Source: Bacilli bacterium
Lineage (GTDB): Bacteria; Bacillota; Bacilli; Paenibacillales; NBRC-103111
Assembly: GCA_028287395.1 (NCBI GenBank)
Contig: JAQBPR010000157.1
Location: forward strand, 1 to 43,445
Reading direction: 5' to 3'
DNA length: 43,445 bases
Under the pieces are notes generated by a model. It saw only the letters and a list, made by a program, of their open reading frames with translations, made no database searches and was not told where the DNA came from. Below, piece by piece: positions 42,909 through 43,445 of this stretch (positions within the stretch are counted from its first letter, which is position 1; each line of letters opens with the position of its first letter). The position numbers and the translations under genes were made by a program.

Positions 42909-43445
42909 GTTTATTACAGGAGCGTTTAAATCGCTTTAAAAGCAAATTAACGGAATTAAAAAAGAATAAAGAACAAGCGGAAGCACAGTCTCCGGCTCAT
43001 CGTCCAGAAACAGAAAGTAAGGAATGGCAGGATATTGGAGCTATGATGGAGAGCAACGAGTGGGGCTCTTTTGTAAAACGCAAACAAAGCTACCCTTTGC
43101 ATTATAAGCACGGTCAATACTCATTAGGGGAATTGCCGGACATTTCCGCTGAACTGTCCGGCTTTCACCCAATGTCTGCAATAAACTGCGAGCAAATGTT
43201 ATTTTTCGATACGGAAACAACGGGTTTAGGTGTCGGAGCGGGTAATGTTCCTTTTATGATTGGCATCGGTTACTATGAACAAGAGCATTTTATTACAGAG
43301 CAGTTCTTTATTCGTAATCCTGCCGAAGAGATTGCCATGCTGCATTATTTTAACGAATCTTTATCACGTTTTACTCACGTGGTCTCTTACAATGGACGTA
43401 CCTTCGACTGGCCGATTATCAAAAATAGATTTGTATTGAATCGAA
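42905..43445 (+). CDS. mrfB: Ribonuclease H-like exonuclease MrfB (YprB), 3' partial
   Basis: First 180 residues of a YprB/MrfB-type DnaQ-fold exonuclease; the gene runs off the window. The N-terminal ~80 residues are charged and helical. The exonuclease domain begins with LFFDTETTG (the Asp-x-Glu motif) and continues to VSYNGRTFDWPI, which carries the second acidic motif. It overlaps mrfA by four bases. In B. subtilis the pair acts in LexA-independent repair of mitomycin damage. Confidence 0.9.
   Translation, partial: MSLLQERLNRFKSKLTELKKNKEQAEAQSPAHRPETESKEWQDIGAMMESNEWGSFVKRKQSYPLHYKHGQYSLGELPDISAELSGFHPMSAINCEQMLFFDTETTGLGVGAGNVPFMIGIGYYEQEHFITEQFFIRNPAEEIAMLHYFNESLSRFTHVVSYNGRTFDWPIIKNRFVLNR

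Noticed and set aside
1..43445. CRISPR arrays, tRNA or rRNA genes, intact transposases or prophage
   Set aside because: No regularly spaced repeats, cloverleaf-like genes or transposase/integrase frames were seen.

Overview
The window reads as a chromosomal core segment of a low-to-mid G+C, endospore-forming Firmicute, most likely from Paenibacillaceae. The support is: sporulation and spore genes (cotE, spoVK, tlp, cotJABC); a gene order cotE - mutS - mutL - miaA - hfq - spoVK - hflX - ynbB - glnR - glnA - lexA/yneA - ynzC that broadly follows the same region of Bacillus subtilis; and Paenibacillaceae-like touches such as a stalk domain on a secreted protease and a GTG-started glnA. I cannot name the genus from sequence alone. 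No rRNA, tRNA, CRISPR array, intact insertion sequence or prophage was seen.

Layout. 1-4 kb: 3' part of a MacB-type ABC permease, followed by a large secreted protein of unknown function with a duplicated module. 4-5 kb: minus-strand beta-carbonic anhydrase and an IscA/HesB-like protein. 5-8.2 kb: M32 carboxypeptidase, aromatic-acid-exporter-like membrane protein, and cotE behind a sporulation-type promoter. 8.3-17.7 kb: an amidoligase-like protein, then a tight block mutS - S41 protease - mutL - RsmJ-like methyltransferase - miaA - hfq, with overlapping stop/start codons after mutL. 17.8-21 kb: bifunctional penicillin-binding protein and a cyclophilin lipoprotein. 21.1-21.5 kb: a scar region with a broken GNAT acetyltransferase, direct repeats and a strong palindrome. 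21.5-27 kb: spoVK, hflX, ynbB, glnR, glnA. 27.1-28.7 kb: divergent lexA and yneA with four SOS-box-like sites between them, then ynzC. 28.7-35.2 kb: small membrane protein, HAD hydrolase, minus-strand mtnD, metH, ribonuclease Z. 35.3-39.2 kb: minus-strand tlp, a MurA paralogue with Asp in place of the usual catalytic-loop Cys, a YfhP-like membrane hydrolase, an unknown membrane protein and a remnant of a prepilin peptidase. 39.4-43.4 kb: minus-strand cotJABC and the divergent mrfA-mrfB (yprA-yprB) DNA repair pair, cut by the window end.

Themes. DNA repair and damage response recur (mutS/mutL, lexA/yneA, mrfAB), as do spore coat and core proteins, nitrogen assimilation (glnRA with a GlnR-type operator) and methionine/methylthio metabolism (metH, mtnD). 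The least explained items are the amidoligase between cotE and mutS, the 956-residue secreted protein beside the ABC permease, the Cys-to-Asp MurA, and the palindrome-containing scar upstream of spoVK. I found no clear multi-gene system that looks wholly new.
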